Positions 43,871 through 52,545 of a DNA stretch of 64,000 bases are shown here, in pieces. Positions within the stretch are counted from its first letter, which is position 1, and each line of letters starts with the position of its first letter. The position numbers and the translations under genes were made by a program. The stretch comes from an uncultured Clostridia bacterium. GTDB taxonomy: Bacteria > Bacillota > Clostridia > Oscillospirales > Acutalibacteraceae. The DNA lies in the NCBI GenBank assembly GCA_937884995.1, contig CAKZZL010000022.1, positions 1 to 64,000 on the forward strand. Reading direction: 5' to 3'. The notes beneath the pieces are model-generated. The model was not told where the DNA came from, ran no database searches, and saw only the letters and a program-made list of their open reading frames with translations.

Positions 43871-44719
43871 ATGCAAGAATTCAGAAACGGAAAATATGAG
43901 GGAGAACGTGCCTTGTTCATGACAGAAGATGCTGCCGTTTATGACAGTGTTTTTTCTAACGGCGAGTCCCCTCTTAAAGAAAGCAAAAACCTAAATATAT
44001 ATAACTGCAGTTTCGGCTGGAAATATCCACTTTGGTATTGTAATAATGTCCGGGTATATGACGGTGTATTAAATGAAACTGCAAGAGCAGGAATATGGTA
44101 TACCAATGACCTTTTTATGAAAGGAAGCAAAATAGATGCTCCCAAGACTTTCAGAAGATGTCATAATATTAATTTGGAAAATATATCCATGTCCAAAGCT
44201 GATGAGACTTTATGGCATTGCGATAAAGTCATCGGAAAGAATCTAACTGCAAAAGGCGACTACTTTGGGATGAACAGCAAAAACGTTGAGATTGAGGGCT
44301 TAAATCTTGACGGCAATTATCCCTTTGACGGCGGAGAAAATATAGTTATACGCAATTCGAAGCTTATGTCCAAAGACGCATTTTGGAATTGTAGGGATGT
44401 AAGCATATATGATTCATATATATCCGGCGAGTATCTGGGTTGGAACAGCGAAAATCTCACCTTTGTAAACTGCAGGATAGAAAGCCTTCAGGGCCTTTGT
44501 TATATTAAGAACCTAAAGATGGTGAATTGTGTTCTTGAAAACACGACACTTTGCTTTGAATATTCGAGCGTTGACGCGGAAATCAATTCAAATATCGAGT
44601 CGGTTAAAAATCCATATTCCGGCAAAATAAAGGCAAAAAGTATTTCCCGGCTCATAATGGAGCCCGACCGTATAGATCCCTTAAAGACAATTATCGAGGT
44701 AGAAGACAGTGAAATATAA
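43871..44719 (+). CDS. DUF3737-family right-handed beta-helix protein
   Basis: The 282-residue protein consists of pectate-lyase-like strand repeats (NLNIYNCSFGWKYPLWYCNNVRVYD, then repeated WYTND, WHCDK, WNCRD and GWNSENL). The [FLW]-W-x-C/N-x-x repeat pattern is typical of DUF3737. Its role is unknown; surface or polysaccharide binding is possible, but there is no signal peptide. GGAG lies 6 bp before the ATG. It overlaps the aminotransferase gene. Confidence 0.85.
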   Translation: MQEFRNGKYEGERALFMTEDAAVYDSVFSNGESPLKESKNLNIYNCSFGWKYPLWYCNNVRVYDGVLNETARAGIWYTNDLFMKGSKIDAPKTFRRCHNINLENISMSKADETLWHCDKVIGKNLTAKGDYFGMNSKNVEIEGLNLDGNYPFDGGENIVIRNSKLMSKDAFWNCRDVSIYDSYISGEYLGWNSENLTFVNCRIESLQGLCYIKNLKMVNCVLENTTLCFEYSSVDAEINSNIESVKNPYSGKIKAKSISRLIMEPDRIDPLKTIIEVEDSEI

Positions 44720-45854
44720 CTTTGATGAATATATAAACAGAAGAAACACTCATTGCTTAAAATGGGATATATTGAAATCTGATGATGAACTTCCCATGTG
44801 GGTTGCAGATATGGACTTTTCTGCAGCGCCTGCTATAAAGGATGCCCTGCAAAAGAGAATCGATCTCGGAATTTTCGGATATAACATAATACCTGATCAG
44901 TGGTATGATGCATATATTTCATGGTGGGATAAAAGACACCATCTTAAGATGAAAAAAGAAGGTCTTATTTTTTCAACGGGAGTCATACCTTCTCTTTCAA
45001 GTATCGTGAGGAAGATGACTTCTCCCGGCGATAAAGTCCTTATTCAGACACCTGTATACAACATATTTTTCAATTCAATTATCAACAACGGACGTATTGT
45101 TCTTGAAAGTCCCCTTAAATATGATAATGGAAATTATGAAATTGATTTTGAGGATCTTGAAAGCAAACTTTCCGATCCGAAAACAACTATGATCATATTA
45201 TCCAATCCTCACAATCCCGTAGGGAAAATCTGGGACAAAAAAAGCTTGCAAAGTATATCAGAACTATGCAAAAAGCATAACGTTCTTGTAGTAAGTGATG
45301 AGATTCATTGTGATATAACTGAGCCGGGTTATGAATATATTCCTTTCGCAGTTATAGATCCCGACTGCATCACCCTTATAGCTCCTTCAAAAGCATTTAA
45401 TATAGCCGGACTGCAGTCTTCTGCAATATATATACAGAATAAAGAAATATATGAGCTTGTAAATCGTGGTCTTAATACGGATGAATGCGCCGAGCCCAGC
45501 AGTTTTGCACTTGATGCGGCAATAGCCGCATTCAACCAAAGTGAGGACTGGCTTTATGAGATGAATAAATATATTTCAAAAAACAGAAAACTGGTCAAAG
45601 AATATCTAGAGACAAATCTCCCGAATGTCAAGCTTGTGGAATCCAAAGCCACATACCTTTTATGGCTTGATTTAAAAGCATACTCTTTATCCTCAAAAGA
45701 CCTTTCGGATAAAATACGGGAAAAGACAGGGCTCTTGTTGTCAGCAGGAGATGCGTACGGTGAATGTGGCGATGGATTTTTAAGAATGAATATAGCTTCT
45801 CCTGAAGAGATTCTTATGGATGGACTTGCAAGGCTTAAAGCAGGACTAGAATAA
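44709..45854 (+). CDS. MalY/PatB-type PLP-dependent C-S lyase
   Basis: The 381-residue fold-type I aminotransferase-family enzyme has WVADMDF near residue 31, YNIIPDQWY, SNPHNPVGK, VSDEIHCDI and the PLP lysine in APSKAFNIAGLQ near residue 233. MalY/PatB enzymes cleave cystathionine or cysteine conjugates to thiols. It starts with GTG at 44709, 9 bp after GAGG, within the end of the DUF3737 gene. Confidence 0.92.
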   Translation: MKYNFDEYINRRNTHCLKWDILKSDDELPMWVADMDFSAAPAIKDALQKRIDLGIFGYNIIPDQWYDAYISWWDKRHHLKMKKEGLIFSTGVIPSLSSIVRKMTSPGDKVLIQTPVYNIFFNSIINNGRIVLESPLKYDNGNYEIDFEDLESKLSDPKTTMIILSNPHNPVGKIWDKKSLQSISELCKKHNVLVVSDEIHCDITEPGYEYIPFAVIDPDCITLIAPSKAFNIAGLQSSAIYIQNKEIYELVNRGLNTDECAEPSSFALDAAIAAFNQSEDWLYEMNKYISKNRKLVKEYLETNLPNVKLVESKATYLLWLDLKAYSLSSKDLSDKIREKTGLLLSAGDAYGECGDGFLRMNIASPEEILMDGLARLKAGLE

Positions 45855-45877
45855 AAAAGCATATTTCTCATATATGG

Positions 45878-45915
45878 ATATGGCGGTTTAAAAATGAACC
45901 GCCATATTTTATTTA
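45878..45915 (+). terminator. Intrinsic terminator after the C-S lyase
   Basis: ATATGGCGGTT (45878-45888) pairs with AACCGCCATAT (45897-45907), followed by a TTTATTTATT tract. Confidence 0.9.
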
Positions 45916-46081
45916 TTATACAAAATCGCATATTTATGTGTGATTTCTCTATTATCCATTTGTCAAATTACACAAAGCAAGGCCTTTCTTTTGTTGCATA
46001 ACACTCAAACTTTGAATATGTGATTGAAAGGAAAGTATATATTTGGTAAAATATATGTATCATTTTTAAAGGGATGGTTTA

Positions 46082-47872
46082 ATGGAAAATGAAAAAACCG
46101 GCCTTGTCAGTAAGGTTAAATGGCTTTTTACTGAAATCAAGACCCACTGGAAAACTCCGGCTGAAGGAAAGTATGTTCCATACAAGGAATATCTTGACAT
46201 TTGGCTGGCTGTAGGGAGCAACTATTCAGGCACCAAAACGCTTGATTATATTAGTTTTGCTGCAGGTTGCTACCTTATTATGTATCATTATAACCTGCCT
46301 TATGTTGTTTTTGCTGCAATAGGTCTTATTAACCTGCCTTTGCAAAAGTTTTGGGATATCATGGGCTGGATTGTAAATGATAATCTCGGCTTCATGCCGA
46401 AACAAAAAGAGAAAAAGCTCTATACAATATACTTTTTCTCGATTTTGATAGGCATATTTTTAATGGTCTTTAATTTTCAGCCTTATCTTGATCTGAACAA
46501 TACGGTTGTGGCAGCCCTTAACTCCATAAGAGGTATAAGCGCAGCTTCTGCGATCAAGATTCTCGGTACACATATTTTATGGAACGGCTGGGCCGGCTCC
46601 AGAAATATTTTCTGGCGCAAAAAGCTTGTCCCGAAATTTGGAAGATATAAATACTTTCTCTATTGTGATGTTGTACCTAAATGCATAATGGTTATACTTA
46701 TCGGCTGGCTGCCGGTATATGAGATAGAGGATGTAGTTACAAGGGTCTGGGTTGCCAATGCTCTCTTTGCACTCTATAATTTGTTCGGCTTCAACAATTG
46801 TACTGAGTTGTGCACTCAGAATATAAGCCCGAATATGCAGGAAAGGATTCTGGTAAGAACATATCCGTTAAAGCTTTCACACATTCTTAATTCCATCATG
46901 GTCCTTATAATACCTATGGCAATAGGGTTTACAAAAAATGAATGGGCAGACATCAATGTTTACAGATATGTAATCCCGATTATATTTATAACCTTTGCGA
47001 CCTTGACGATGATATTTGCTGGCAAGATAAAGGAGAGAATTCCCCAGCCCCCTATCGAAGAAAAAGTCCAGATTAATTTCTGGGATGGTATCTTTGGTGT
47101 AATGAGAAACAAGTATAAGTGGGTTTTGACATTAGTTGGTCTTCTTGACTCACTTGGAAACGGTATGCTTGCCTTCACAACAATTGTCTACCTTTATACA
47201 TTCCGTTTAAGTGGCCTTGCATACGGACTTTTAGTCTCACTCATATCATTTGCCGGTACTCCCCCGGATTTCTTCACGCCATATTTCATTAAGAAATTCA
47301 CATATAAGCAGATAATGATATTCTACCAGCTTACAAGAGCTATGGGCTACGGCATAATAGTCATAGCAATCCTGCTCTGTGGTGACAATGTCACCTTATG
47401 TGGTGTCATTTGTTGCATTATGCTCTTCCTTATGGAAATGACAAAGACTGTTCCTACTGCAGTAAGCCATGATATGGATATACGTATAGGCGACTATCAA
47501 ATGTATCTTTCAGGCGAAAGACTTGAAAGTTTCTCAGGTATATTCGGTTGGTTTACAAGTCCCATCACAACACTTGTAGGTCTAATCATCCCCATACTTT
47601 TGTTAAAGTTCGGATTTAACAGCAACTGGGATGTCCTCTATGTTGATATGTCCAGAGTTAATATTATTGTTATACCTATAATCTTTGATATAGCCGGATA
47701 CCTCCTTATGACTATACCATACATGTTCTGGGATTATGACTCTGCAAAACAAAACAAGGTTATCCAGGTACTTGAAAGACGTGCCGAAGTTATGGCTGCC
47801 AAAGCTGAGCGTGAAGGCAAGTCCACAGCCGGAAGCTTTACAGGTCAGACGGGAGGTGTAGCAGATGAGTAA
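46082..47872 (+). CDS. MFS/GPH-like 12-TM transporter
   Basis: The 596-residue protein has about twelve membrane helices, an N-terminal cytoplasmic segment (EIKTHWKTPAEGKYVPYKEY) and a hydrophilic C-terminus. Features such as DYISFAAGCYLIMYHY, the central loop and VPTAVSHDMDIRIGDYQMYLSGER resemble the GPH sugar:cation symporter group. The substrate, perhaps a glycoside, is unknown. It overlaps by 8 bp with a gene for a membrane-anchored leucine-rich protein. AAGGG precedes the ATG. Confidence 0.75.
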   Translation: MENEKTGLVSKVKWLFTEIKTHWKTPAEGKYVPYKEYLDIWLAVGSNYSGTKTLDYISFAAGCYLIMYHYNLPYVVFAAIGLINLPLQKFWDIMGWIVNDNLGFMPKQKEKKLYTIYFFSILIGIFLMVFNFQPYLDLNNTVVAALNSIRGISAASAIKILGTHILWNGWAGSRNIFWRKKLVPKFGRYKYFLYCDVVPKCIMVILIGWLPVYEIEDVVTRVWVANALFALYNLFGFNNCTELCTQNISPNMQERILVRTYPLKLSHILNSIMVLIIPMAIGFTKNEWADINVYRYVIPIIFITFATLTMIFAGKIKERIPQPPIEEKVQINFWDGIFGVMRNKYKWVLTLVGLLDSLGNGMLAFTTIVYLYTFRLSGLAYGLLVSLISFAGTPPDFFTPYFIKKFTYKQIMIFYQLTRAMGYGIIVIAILLCGDNVTLCGVICCIMLFLMEMTKTVPTAVSHDMDIRIGDYQMYLSGERLESFSGIFGWFTSPITTLVGLIIPILLLKFGFNSNWDVLYVDMSRVNIIVIPIIFDIAGYLLMTIPYMFWDYDSAKQNKVIQVLERRAEVMAAKAEREGKSTAGSFTGQTGGVADE

Positions 47873-49169
47873 GAAAGAAAAGAAAGAGCTTGCTCCTGTT
47901 CAGGAAGAAAAACTTAATATTCCGGATGATGAAGTTTGGACGTACAAGATTGAAGGCCTGGCCGAACCGCAGGTCGGAGTATCCCACAAAAATGCAAAAG
48001 TCAAGAAAATTATCTTTGTGGCTGTAATCATCATTGCGGTATCCCTTTCGCTCTATTTCTCAGTTGTTGCACTTCTTAATACAGGTAAGCTTGAATATAA
48101 GGATCTGGGGAATGACCAATATGAGCTTATGCAGTTTTCAAATAATGGTCTTGTCAAAGACTTTACCATAGAATATACTGCAGAATTTCACTATGATGAA
48201 GACAGCGCTGGGCTTATCCTTTCGGGAGGAAGTGACAATTCAGACAGTTCAGGCTTTTCTGTAATTTATGACAATGCACAGCCTGTAAGCAGTATTCATG
48301 AATATGCATTTGATTGTGATAACACATTGGAAGTTATCCGCATAGGTGCAAATGTCACCAACATAGATGTAAACGCTTTTTATTCATGCTGGAATCTTCA
48401 GTGCATTTATGTTGATGATGAAAACCCAAACTATTGTGACATAGACGGTGTTCTCTACAACAAAGATATGACTGAGATCATATGCTATCCGATAGATCAT
48501 GACAGATATCTTCGTTTAAAAACAGGTTATGCCAGGATGGAAGATGGTGTACAAATCTCAAATCTCCTTGATGACAACGGATATGTTATGGAAGAGCTTT
48601 GGGGAACAACCGAAAAATATGATGAAGTTTTCTTTGAAAAATACAACATGGATGTAAGGACATATGTTCTCCCGTCAACTGTTGAGAAAATCGGTCCCCT
48701 TTGCTTTAACTATGCAAATGTTGTTAATATATATATGCCGGAAGGGCTCAAAGAAATAGGCACATTGGCATTCTTCAACGACGGTGTATTGAACAATATT
48801 TATTCATATAAGACAGATACAAAAGTGACTGAAACCAAATATACAGGCGATGAGTCATTGGGGCTGGTATATTTATCACTTCCGGAAGGTCTTGAAAAGA
48901 TCGGCAGTGACTGTTTCACACACGACAGAGGTCTTAGATACATATACATCCCATCATCAGTCAACCATGTAGGTCACCACGCATTCTGGGATTGTGTAAT
49001 CAAGGAAGACGGAAACCTTGTAGGTCTTGCAGAAGTAAATGTTGCAGCAAGCAAAGAAGACTTTGAGTCAGGTGAAATCGGATCTCCCTGGCTTGCAAAA
49101 TATGATTATATGCTCTTTAAGAAAGCAATTCCGGTAAATTACAATGCCCAAAGGCAGGAAATACAATAA
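47865..49169 (+). CDS. Membrane-anchored BspA-type leucine-rich repeat protein
   Basis: The 434-residue protein has a cytoplasmic Lys/Glu-rich start, one membrane helix (about residues 47-70) and an extracytoplasmic part with LRR_5 repeats. Examples are IHEYAFDCDNTLEVIRIGANVTNID, IGPLCFNYANVVNIYMPEGLKEIG, and IGSDCFTHDRGLRYIYIPSSV. These repeats bind proteins or surface ligands in gut bacteria. Coupling to a transporter suggests it may present a substrate or regulate it, which is inference. It ends in a strong terminator. Confidence 0.85.
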   Translation: MSKKEKKELAPVQEEKLNIPDDEVWTYKIEGLAEPQVGVSHKNAKVKKIIFVAVIIIAVSLSLYFSVVALLNTGKLEYKDLGNDQYELMQFSNNGLVKDFTIEYTAEFHYDEDSAGLILSGGSDNSDSSGFSVIYDNAQPVSSIHEYAFDCDNTLEVIRIGANVTNIDVNAFYSCWNLQCIYVDDENPNYCDIDGVLYNKDMTEIICYPIDHDRYLRLKTGYARMEDGVQISNLLDDNGYVMEELWGTTEKYDEVFFEKYNMDVRTYVLPSTVEKIGPLCFNYANVVNIYMPEGLKEIGTLAFFNDGVLNNIYSYKTDTKVTETKYTGDESLGLVYLSLPEGLEKIGSDCFTHDRGLRYIYIPSSVNHVGHHAFWDCVIKEDGNLVGLAEVNVAASKEDFESGEIGSPWLAKYDYMLFKKAIPVNYNAQRQEIQ

Positions 49170-49181
49170 TCCTAAATGCAA

Positions 49182-49216
49182 AAATGAGAGGACTTTCAAA
49201 GCCCTCTCAATTTTTT
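49182..49216. terminator. Bidirectional terminator between LRR and thioredoxin genes
   Basis: TGAGAGG (49185-49191) pairs with CCTCTCA (49203-49209) with an inner CTTT/AAAG stem, T run on the plus side and A run on the other. Confidence 0.9.
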
Positions 49217-49225
49217 GCCATATAT

Positions 49226-49540
49226 TCAGTTATTTACTTCGCAAAATTTTTCTATTGCATCTTTCACTTGTGCTCCTACCAAACGGCTTGTTTCTTTTCC
49301 GCCTTTGAAGAGCAAGAGTGTAGGTACACTCATTATGCCATACATAGTGGCAAGTTCCGTAGTCTTGTCCACATCAAGTCTGCATACTTTGTATTCTTCG
49401 TGTTCTTTTGAAAAACTTTCAAGTTCCGAAGAAAGAATTTTACAAGGTGCACACCATTCGGCAAAGAAATCCAAAAGGACAGGTTTTTCTGATTGCAATA
49501 CTTCAGTTGCGAAATTCATCAGGCCAATATCGTAAATCAT
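49226..49540 (-). CDS. trxA: Thioredoxin
   Basis: The 104-residue protein has the thioredoxin active site WCAPC near residue 29, the SVPT cis-proline near residue 71 and normal length. Most thioredoxins have WCGPC; the Ala is a variant seen in Clostridia. It reduces disulfides in the cytoplasm. Its start overlaps the flavoprotein stop as ATGA. Confidence 0.93.
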   Translation of the reverse strand: MIYDIGLMNFATEVLQSEKPVLLDFFAEWCAPCKILSSELESFSKEHEEYKVCRLDVDKTTELATMYGIMSVPTLLLFKGGKETSRLVGAQVKDAIEKFCEVNN

Positions 49541-50130
49541 CTTCTTAAACTCCTGTATAAATCCTGTGCATTTTTCATATCGGTTGAATCAATACCTGCT
49601 TTGTTTGTATTCCGTGCCAGCATAGTCCCCTTAAGTTCTATATTAAGATATGTGAAAGCCTGAAGAAATTGATGTTTTATAACCTCAAAGCCAATCTCTC
49701 CGTCGCTGCCGCTTGTCACTATGAGAATTGCTACTCTTTCCTTCGGAATTATGGAGTTAACTTTCTGACGCTTTGCTTGTTCATAGAATCTTTGGAATCT
49801 GTCAAGCAATGCCTTCATAGGTGCAGGAAGTCCCATATTGTAATTTGGGACTGCGAACACAATAACATCTGCATTTATGAATTTCTTCATGAAATCATCA
49901 AGATCTTTCTTTGAGCATCCGTCACAAGCCTTACAATAACCGCAGGCATTACACGTAGTAGGATTAAGTTCATAAGCAGAGTAGGTCTCTATGTTTGTTC
50001 CTTTGGGGAATTCTTTGAGAACTTGTGTGAGAAGTTTTGAACCATATCCTGATTTTCTTGGTGATCCCAGTACTGCAACTACATTAACACCATTTGTGTA
50101 TTCATCTTTTTTTTCAATTTCGATATCCAT
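49537..50130 (-). CDS. NADPH-dependent FMN reductase / Fe-S flavoprotein
   Basis: The 197-residue flavodoxin-like protein has the FMN phosphate loop GSPRKSGYG, and a Cys cluster CNACGYCKACDGC near residue 60 that could hold an iron-sulfur cluster. It also has PNYNMGLPAPMKALLDR. The family (Isf-like) transfers electrons to acceptors. Coupling with thioredoxin suggests a redox role. Confidence 0.85.
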   Translation of the reverse strand: MDIEIEKKDEYTNGVNVVAVLGSPRKSGYGSKLLTQVLKEFPKGTNIETYSAYELNPTTCNACGYCKACDGCSKKDLDDFMKKFINADVIVFAVPNYNMGLPAPMKALLDRFQRFYEQAKRQKVNSIIPKERVAILIVTSGSDGEIGFEVIKHQFLQAFTYLNIELKGTMLARNTNKAGIDSTDMKNAQDLYRSLRR

Positions 50131-50150
50131 TATTTTTCCTCGCTGTATCC

Positions 50151-50771
50151 TTAAGTTAGATTTGCATTTGATATTTGTTTGCTTTTTATTGTTTCCACTG
50201 CCTTCTTGTATTCATCATATGTCATGTACATATTGATGATTTTAAGCAATGAAGATGCAGATATTCTTTCCGGCAGTTCAAGACTTTTGGCAAGTTCTTT
50301 CCTCATGAGGCTGCTGTCTTTTCCGCCTGAAATACCATCTTCAAAAAAATCAGTTCTGCTTATTTCTCTTTTTTCTTTATTACTATTCTCCTCTTTACAG
50401 AAAACTCCGGCTTTTTCAAATGCATTTATTATTATATCATCTTTGATGCCTTCAACACCGATTTTCCCTTCTTTTGAGAACTGCTCTTTACGTTTTTCCT
50501 TGCCAAAGACATCCGGGATGAAAACATTTATGACGTTCTTCCCTTTTGTTATATTTGATATGAAAGAACGTATTTTAAAACCCGCAGAGTCAGAATCCGT
50601 CAATGCCACAATGCCGCGTTTTTCCGCAAGATATCTTATGAGTTTTTGCTTTTCCTTATCTGTGAATATGCCAAAACCTTCAGTCTCAATAATAAGTGTA
50701 TCAACTATTCCCGACAACTTTATCTTGTCATATTTGCCTTCAACTATTACTGCCTGCTCTATTTTTATCAT
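50151..50771 (-). CDS. rnmV: Ribonuclease M5-like toprim protein (DUF4093)
   Basis: About 206 residues with the toprim Glu in AVIVEGKYD near residue 8 and the acidic LTDSDSAGFKIR motif near residue 55, followed by DUF4093. In Firmicutes the related RNase M5 trims 5S rRNA precursors, though DUF4093 versions are less characterised. ATG 50771 follows AAGG at 7 bp. It ends the holA transcript. Confidence 0.85.
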   Translation of the reverse strand: MIKIEQAVIVEGKYDKIKLSGIVDTLIIETEGFGIFTDKEKQKLIRYLAEKRGIVALTDSDSAGFKIRSFISNITKGKNVINVFIPDVFGKEKRKEQFSKEGKIGVEGIKDDIIINAFEKAGVFCKEENSNKEKREISRTDFFEDGISGGKDSSLMRKELAKSLELPERISASSLLKIINMYMTYDEYKKAVETIKSKQISNANLT

Positions 50772-50775
50772 ATTT

Positions 50776-51798
50776 CTACCTTGAAACAATAAGTGACAGA
50801 TTTACTATAAGTTTTTCAAGAACAAGCTCATCGTTTTGAGAGGAAAACTTAAGTGCTCTGTCACTCTCGTTTATCCTGTCAAAACATTCCCTGATTTGTC
50901 CCATTGTGAGCCTTGCTGCTCTTCCTGCAACATTTGTCAGTCTGAATTCCTTATTTTTATAATCATAGAAGTCAGCCATATATCTGGCATTCTTTCCGGC
51001 ATCGAGAGCTATCTTTGCTCTGTATATATCTGAGAATGACATTATAATAACAGCAAGTATCTCTATTGCTTCCGCCTTTTGTTGCATAAGTGTATGCAGT
51101 AGTTCAAGCGCGCTGCCCGGATTCCCGGCAAGTATATTCTTTGAAATATTAAAGACATTGGCTTCGAGAGATTCAATAGCGACGCTGTCAATGTCTTCTT
51201 TTTTAATCTCATTACCATTGCCAGCGAAATTAGCAGCCTTTTGGATTTCATTAAAAAGTGTATTAAGGTCATCCCCTACTGTCTCTATGAGATAATGAGC
51301 AGTTTTTTCCTGCATTACACATCCTTGCTTTTTAGCATATGCAATAATAAGGCGGTAAAGTTCCTTCAAGTCAGGTTTCCTAAAATTAACTGCAGTCGCC
51401 TTTTTCTTAAATTGCTCTAAAATCCAGCTGTCCGGATGCTCAGCATCGAACCAGAAAATGGTAATGGAACTGTCAGGCTGATTATCAAGAAAAGCACTTA
51501 TTTGTTCCTTTTCATCTTCGTTAGGTTTATTAAGCTTAAAATCATGAGCTACAACTACAGTAAACTCCGTCATAAAGGATATGCTTTGAGCACCCTCAAA
51601 TACATCTTCAAGGGTGTCATCTTTGCCATCATATTTTCTAAGGCTGAATGTCTCACTGCCGGGTGTTACAAACTTTGAAATTATCTTATTCAGATAAAAT
51701 TGTTTCAGGTAGTCCTCATCACCGTAAAAGAGATAACAATTATTCATTTTTCCATCTTTAATCTGTCTTTTCAATTCGTTTTCATAAATGAGCGCCAT
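50776..51798 (-). CDS. holA: DNA polymerase III delta subunit
   Basis: The 340-residue protein has the HolA AAA+ -like fold: CYLFYGDEDYLKQFYLNKI at the N-terminus, QSISFMTEFTVVVAHDF, and a helical C-terminus. It loads the sliding clamp as part of the clamp loader. The 4-bp gap to rnmV-like gene indicates co-transcription. Confidence 0.9.
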   Translation of the reverse strand: MALIYENELKRQIKDGKMNNCYLFYGDEDYLKQFYLNKIISKFVTPGSETFSLRKYDGKDDTLEDVFEGAQSISFMTEFTVVVAHDFKLNKPNEDEKEQISAFLDNQPDSSITIFWFDAEHPDSWILEQFKKKATAVNFRKPDLKELYRLIIAYAKKQGCVMQEKTAHYLIETVGDDLNTLFNEIQKAANFAGNGNEIKKEDIDSVAIESLEANVFNISKNILAGNPGSALELLHTLMQQKAEAIEILAVIIMSFSDIYRAKIALDAGKNARYMADFYDYKNKEFRLTNVAGRAARLTMGQIRECFDRINESDRALKFSSQNDELVLEKLIVNLSLIVSR

Positions 51799-51827
51799 TT
51801 GTTATCTCCCTTCTCAATGATTAAATT

Positions 51828-51856
51828 ATTATATCATAATTATTTATCATTGTGAA
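51828..51856 (-). promoter_or_regulatory. Promoter of holA
   Basis: TTCACA (51856-51851) and TATAAT (51833-51828) with a 17-bp spacer. Confidence 0.7.
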
Positions 51857-52196
51857 TAGATTTAATCCACATTGTTCTTATCCATGACTGCCTGTAAAAG
51901 CTATCCCATAACATAATCATTTTCTCGAGCTTTTATTTGCATTTGCTATTTCATTTATGCAAATTATGAAGATTTCCATACATACTATAACAAAGTTGAT
52001 GTAAAAAAAATTACCGAATGTCATCACGTAAGAAATGGCCCTGCAGATTTCTCTGTCAAGGCCTATATATTATTATGAAAATTTTGAATAAATACTTTTT
52101 TATGCCGCATCTCCGTTAAATCCAAGCGTAATCTTTCTTTCATGATCTTTTAAGATTTCAGACACTTTTTAGCCTCCTTGGAGGCGAAATCATTTC
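51857..52196. other. Non-coding stretch
   Basis: No gene is seen. It holds a GCCTCC/GGAGGC hairpin (about 52171-52184) near the end of the HIT gene but without a usable T tract, and A/T-rich sequence. Confidence 0.4.
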
Positions 52197-52535
52197 TCAT
52201 ACAAGTCTTTCACCGAGATTGTCTCCGCTTAAGATATGAAAGTGAAGATGCTTAACCGTTTGACCTGCTTTTTCTCCGCAGTTGTTTATAATCCGGTAAT
52301 CGGATATATTCAATGACTTTGCTATTTCCGGGATTTTTGCAAAGATATGCCCTATAAGTTCAGCATTGTCTTTTGTTATCATGTTTGCTGACTCTATATG
52401 TTCCTTCGGAACTGCAAGTACGTGAACTTCGCATTGAGGATTTAAATCCTTAAAGCAAATCATCTTATTATCTTCGTATACCTTATTTGATGGAATTTCT
52501 CCTGCTGCTATTTTGCAAAAAATACAATCACTCAT
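52197..52535 (-). CDS. HIT-family hydrolase (HinT-like)
   Basis: The 112-residue protein has CIFCKI at the start and the catalytic HLHFHIL triad (HxHxH). These enzymes split AMP-lysine and similar adenylates. It follows alanyl-tRNA synthetase in the same direction with 10 bp between. ATG 52535 has GAGG at 8-bp spacing. Confidence 0.93.
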   Translation of the reverse strand: MSDCIFCKIAAGEIPSNKVYEDNKMICFKDLNPQCEVHVLAVPKEHIESANMITKDNAELIGHIFAKIPEIAKSLNISDYRIINNCGEKAGQTVKHLHFHILSGDNLGERLV

Positions 52536-52545
52536 TGTCATTTCC

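Noticed and set aside
52171..52184. GCCTCC/GGAGGC hairpin as terminator of the HIT gene
   Set aside because: On the minus strand A residues, not T residues, follow the stem.
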